Shown here piece after piece: positions 6,196 to 8,109 of a stretch of DNA of 8,109 bases (its first letter is position 1; every line of letters starts with the position of its first letter). The stretch comes from Chloroflexi bacterium UBA6265. Its GTDB lineage: Bacteria; Chloroflexota; Chloroflexia; Thermomicrobiales; UBA6265. Below the pieces are notes generated by a model. That model was given only the letters and a program-made list of their open reading frames with translations. It was not told the origin of the DNA and searched no databases. A program made the translations under genes and the position numbers. The stretch spans positions 1 to 8,109 of the forward strand of contig DJVD01000114.1 in assembly GCA_002440805.1 (NCBI GenBank). Reading direction: 5' to 3'.

Positions 6196-7017
6196 CTAAC
6201 TCCCCGTTGAGCGATAGTGACGAATTCCCTGGTTCCATCCCCACGAGACGACCGCGCAGAAGATCGTGGTAATCACGGGTCCCAGCAGCACGAACCAGTC
6301 GGGCATGCCCAGCGGGTCTGGCTTCTCCAGCAAATACAGCGCCGGGTAGTAGGTGATGAAACCCACCGGCACGATCCAGAAAAAGATGAATCGCAAGGAG
6401 CGACCAAAGATATGCATCGGGAACTGGGCGAGATCGGATCCGCCATAGGTGAAGGCATTGATTGCCTCCACGCCGTTGACCGTCCAGAAGCTGAAGATCG
6501 CCTCAATCGTGAACAGTGCCATGAACAGGGCAATGCCGCTGATAAACATCACCGGCACCAACAGTGCCTTATCGATACTCCAGGCAATCTCTACCTGCGT
6601 GAGCGCAAATCCAAGCACCAGCACGCCCTGCAACGCCTGGCCGAGGTGGCGCAGGCTGAACTCGCTGGTGGCAGCGTTCATCCAGCTGCCGAGTGGTCGG
6701 GTCAACACGCGATCAAAATCACCGCTGCGGATCTGCGGCGCCACGGAATCCATACCGACGGTGAGTAAATCGCCCAGGCTGAAGGCGATCATGCTGATGC
6801 CATGGAGGAGTGCAACCTCGCCGAGAGTCCAGCCTCCGAGGGTATCGAACTGGTAGAACATCGCGAACAAGGCCAGCACTTCGGCAAAATTGGTGAAGAA
6901 GTTGCCAAAAATCTGCAGCCAGAAGCTGGTGCGGTAGGCCATTTGGCCCCGCAGGCGGATGCCGGCGATCTTCCACGCGATACCGAGTTCCTCGCGAAGT
7001 GTGATTGGCTTATCCAC
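6196..7017 (-). CDS. ABC-2 type permease, DUF990 (ABC2_membrane_6-like) family, second subunit
   Basis: A 273-residue integral membrane protein of usual family length with about six hydrophobic segments (roughly residues 35-55, 66-86, 128-148, 151-175, 208-230 and 242-262). The family landmark IRSGDFDRVLTRPLGSW (96-112) lies between the second and third segments, in the cytoplasmic loop expected to contact the ATPase. It should form the heterodimeric channel with the upstream permease. The start is GTG at 7017, overlapping the end of the upstream permease gene by 8 nt; no strong Shine-Dalgarno is visible, consistent with translational coupling. The stop is 2 nt before the ATPase start. Confidence 0.88.
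   Translation of the reverse strand: MDKPITLREELGIAWKIAGIRLRGQMAYRTSFWLQIFGNFFTNFAEVLALFAMFYQFDTLGGWTLGEVALLHGISMIAFSLGDLLTVGMDSVAPQIRSGDFDRVLTRPLGSWMNAATSEFSLRHLGQALQGVLVLGFALTQVEIAWSIDKALLVPVMFISGIALFMALFTIEAIFSFWTVNGVEAINAFTYGGSDLAQFPMHIFGRSLRFIFFWIVPVGFITYYPALYLLEKPDPLGMPDWFVLLGPVITTIFCAVVSWGWNQGIRHYRSTGS
6200..6205 (-). promoter_or_regulatory. Shine-Dalgarno deciding the start of the ABC ATPase gene
   Basis: Minus-strand GGGGAG, 6 nt before the ATG at 6193 and lying within the last codons of the preceding permease gene. It fixes the ATPase start at MPIIDVHRLEK rather than 17 residues upstream. Confidence 0.7.
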
Positions 7018-7801
7018 CCTGCACCACCACTTTCCGCTCGGCTACCTGCAGCAGGGCGTAGCTGGCGCCAATCATCACCGTGGTCCAGAACAGCTGCAGG
7101 GAAAGGCCGTGGACAATGCTGATCTGGCCGAGCCAGATCTCTACTGGCGTCATCAACATCGAACGGAATGGCAGCACGTTGAGGAGGTCCCGGATGGGAG
7201 CGGGATACCAGGCGATTGGCAGTAAATGGCCCGAGAACACGCCGGAAACCACCAGCATGATCGAGGAGATGCCGCGGTGGTCCAGCAGCCAGAACCCCCA
7301 CAGGTTCATCATGAATCGCAGGCAGAAGCTCACGGTGACCGCGAACGGCACGGAGATAAGGAACGCCGCCCACCGTTGCCAACTTTCGGGCCACACCAAA
7401 TCGAACAAGAGCGCGCCGATCAGCAGGGTTGGTACCCCACGCGTAATCACCTGCGCAGCCGCGCGGCCAAGGTCGCGACTGAGCCAGAAGCGGAAGAAGT
7501 CCATCGGCTTTAGTAAATCCATCACCACCGTGCCGGTGCGGATGGTGTCGACAATCAGCCACCAGCCCCAAAACACCACCGGCATGATCAAAGCCTGGCC
7601 CAGCCAGGTGTAGGTGACGGTTTGCTGCGCGGTAAACCCGGCAACGCTGACGCCATCGGCCTTGTCCCAATACAGCGCCAGGTACACCGACGACAACATC
7701 ACGCCGAAAACCGAGTTGGTAAACAACCCCGCCAGCGTTGCTGCCCTGTAGGCGAATTGCTGCTGAAACGATCGCTTCGCCAGTTCCAGGTACATTCGCA
7801 T
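7010..7801 (-). CDS. ABC-2 type permease, DUF990 (ABC2_membrane_6-like) family, first subunit
   Basis: A 263-residue integral membrane protein, first gene of the permease-permease-ATPase operon. It starts MRMYLELAKRSFQQQFAYRAATL, the usual amphipathic entry of the family, and has about six hydrophobic segments (about 22-44, 59-85, 116-136, 143-164, 177-197 and 228-251). IRTGTVVMDLLKPMDFF (87-103) occupies the same place as IRSGDFDRVLTRPLGSW in its partner. The frame stays open 78 codons upstream, but that extension is hydrophilic, unlike the family, and runs into the divergent pepF start. ATG 7801 is therefore used; it has a G-rich site (AGGGG) about 7 nt upstream. An ATG two codons later is possible. 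No convincing minus-strand promoter was found between 7802 and 8023. Confidence 0.88.
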   Translation of the reverse strand: MRMYLELAKRSFQQQFAYRAATLAGLFTNSVFGVMLSSVYLALYWDKADGVSVAGFTAQQTVTYTWLGQALIMPVVFWGWWLIVDTIRTGTVVMDLLKPMDFFRFWLSRDLGRAAAQVITRGVPTLLIGALLFDLVWPESWQRWAAFLISVPFAVTVSFCLRFMMNLWGFWLLDHRGISSIMLVVSGVFSGHLLPIAWYPAPIRDLLNVLPFRSMLMTPVEIWLGQISIVHGLSLQLFWTTVMIGASYALLQVAERKVVVQGG

Positions 7802-7848
7802 CTCGCCACCCCTAAGTGAGCAATCGTATACGCCGGGCACGCAGTTTC

Positions 7849-7889
7849 GCTGCATGAGCAGGCGATACCGTGGTACCGTGCTATGCAGC
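7849..7889. other. Long imperfect stem-loop in the divergent intergenic region
   Basis: GCTGCAT (7849-7855) pairs with ATGCAGC (7883-7889). After a bulged G, AGCA (7857-7860) pairs with TGCT (7879-7882). Then CG (7863-7864) pairs with CG (7877-7878), and TAC (7866-7868) with GTA (7873-7875). This gives about 16 base pairs in 41 nt. The apex is built on a tandem TACCGTGG/TACCGTGC repeat (7866-7881). It lies 47 nt upstream of the ABC operon start. It could be an operator or a leader RNA structure on either strand; no T-tract follows, so it is not a standard terminator. Confidence 0.45.
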
Positions 7890-7920
7890 AAACCCGTGCG
7901 TGTGTTGATCCGTTTCTGGC

Positions 7921-7956
7921 CCACGCGGACGTGGCGCAACGATGTTTCGCGTTGCG
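7921..7956. other. Two directly abutting hairpins upstream of the pepF-like gene
   Basis: CCACG-CGGA-CGTGG (7921-7934) is followed without a gap by CGCAACG ... CGTTGCG (7935-7941 with 7950-7956, 8-nt loop). They lie 67 nt before the GTG of the peptidase gene and could be part of its leader or a regulator site. There is no T-tract on the plus strand. Confidence 0.3.
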
Positions 7957-8023
7957 AAGCGGGAGGCTGACTATACGGCACTCGCTGACGTGATGTCAAT
8001 AACCGATTTGGAAAGGCAGCTCT

Positions 8024-8109
8024 GTGACAGATCAAACCACCCTTCGCTTGCGCTCCGATATCCCGCTGGAAGAGACGTGGGATCTCACCAGGATGTTCGC
8101 CGATGGCGA
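8024..8109 (+). CDS. PepF-like oligoendopeptidase, M3 family (5' end only)
   Basis: Only the first 28 codons are in the window. The peptide has LRSDIPLEETWDLTRMF, matching the N-terminal opening of PepF/M3B oligoendopeptidases (typically R-x-E/D-I-P-x-E-x-x-W-D-L-x-x-L/I-F/Y). Full proteins are about 600 residues, cytoplasmic zinc enzymes with an HEXXH motif that cut short peptides; none of that part is visible. The GTG at 8024 is preferred: GGAAAGG (8010-8016) lies 7 nt upstream and the family-like sequence begins a few residues later. TATACG at 7972-7977 could be a -10 box, but no matching -35 is seen. Divergent from the ABC permease operon. Confidence 0.7.
   Translation, partial: MTDQTTLRLRSDIPLEETWDLTRMFADG

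Noticed and set aside
6217..6768. Plus-strand open frame of 183 codons over the second permease gene.
   Set aside because: Shadow of the minus-strand permease; very polar, His/Glu/Gln-rich translation with no domain and no ribosome binding site support.
7866..7881. TGGTACCGTG resembles the core of a T-box antiterminator (UGGNACCGCG).
   Set aside because: The last bases differ, no stem I with specifier loop or terminator is visible, the downstream gene is a peptidase rather than an aminoacyl-tRNA synthetase or amino-acid gene, and the string is explained by the apex of the stem-loop at 7849-7889.
7802..8035. In-frame 78-codon N-terminal extension of the first ABC permease.
   Set aside because: It is hydrophilic and unlike the family, runs through inverted repeats and across the start of the divergent peptidase gene, and ATG 7801 gives the normal family length.

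Overview
The window is ordinary, densely packed bacterial chromosome: nine complete protein genes plus one cut at each edge, mostly with clear Shine-Dalgarno sequences and short gaps, and no sign of phage, insertion sequences, CRISPR or RNA genes. Gene content (a DarA/PstA-type c-di-AMP receptor, a C-x2-C-x17-C-x2-C zinc-ribbon protein, a DUF990-type ABC exporter triad, a PepF-like M3 peptidase start, M20 peptidases) and a moderately high GC level would fit Chloroflexota or a related Gram-positive-like lineage. That placement is an inference and is not secure.

Left part (1-2143, plus strand): the 3' end of tsaD (tRNA t6A synthesis) overlaps by 14 nt the start of an inositol-monophosphatase-family gene. 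A small c-di-AMP receptor gene follows, closed by a strong intrinsic terminator. Next comes a RibD-C/dihydrofolate-reductase-like gene that ends in tandem stop codons.

Middle part (2160-5170): two M20 metallopeptidase paralogues on the plus strand, about 70% identical by my own alignment, flank a small zinc-ribbon gene on the opposite strand. Both peptidase genes are preceded by the same extended -10 core (TGNTACAAG). The first peptidase and the zinc-ribbon gene converge on a hairpin terminator. The second peptidase and the zinc-ribbon gene diverge from a shared promoter region that contains two short dyads.

Right part (5186-8109): a minus-strand operon encodes two ABC-2 (DUF990-type) permeases and their ATPase, coupled by an 8-nt overlap and a 2-nt gap. 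It is the export apparatus of an unknown substrate. Its ATPase gene ends only 15 nt from the end of the second peptidase gene, with no visible terminator. Upstream, a 222-nt divergent intergenic region separates the operon from the start of a PepF-like oligoendopeptidase gene cut by the window edge. This region holds a long imperfect stem-loop and two abutting hairpins.

I see no clearly new multi-gene system. The points most worth a second look are the duplicated M20 pair with its embedded zinc-ribbon gene and shared promoter core, and the structured intergenic region at 7849-7956.
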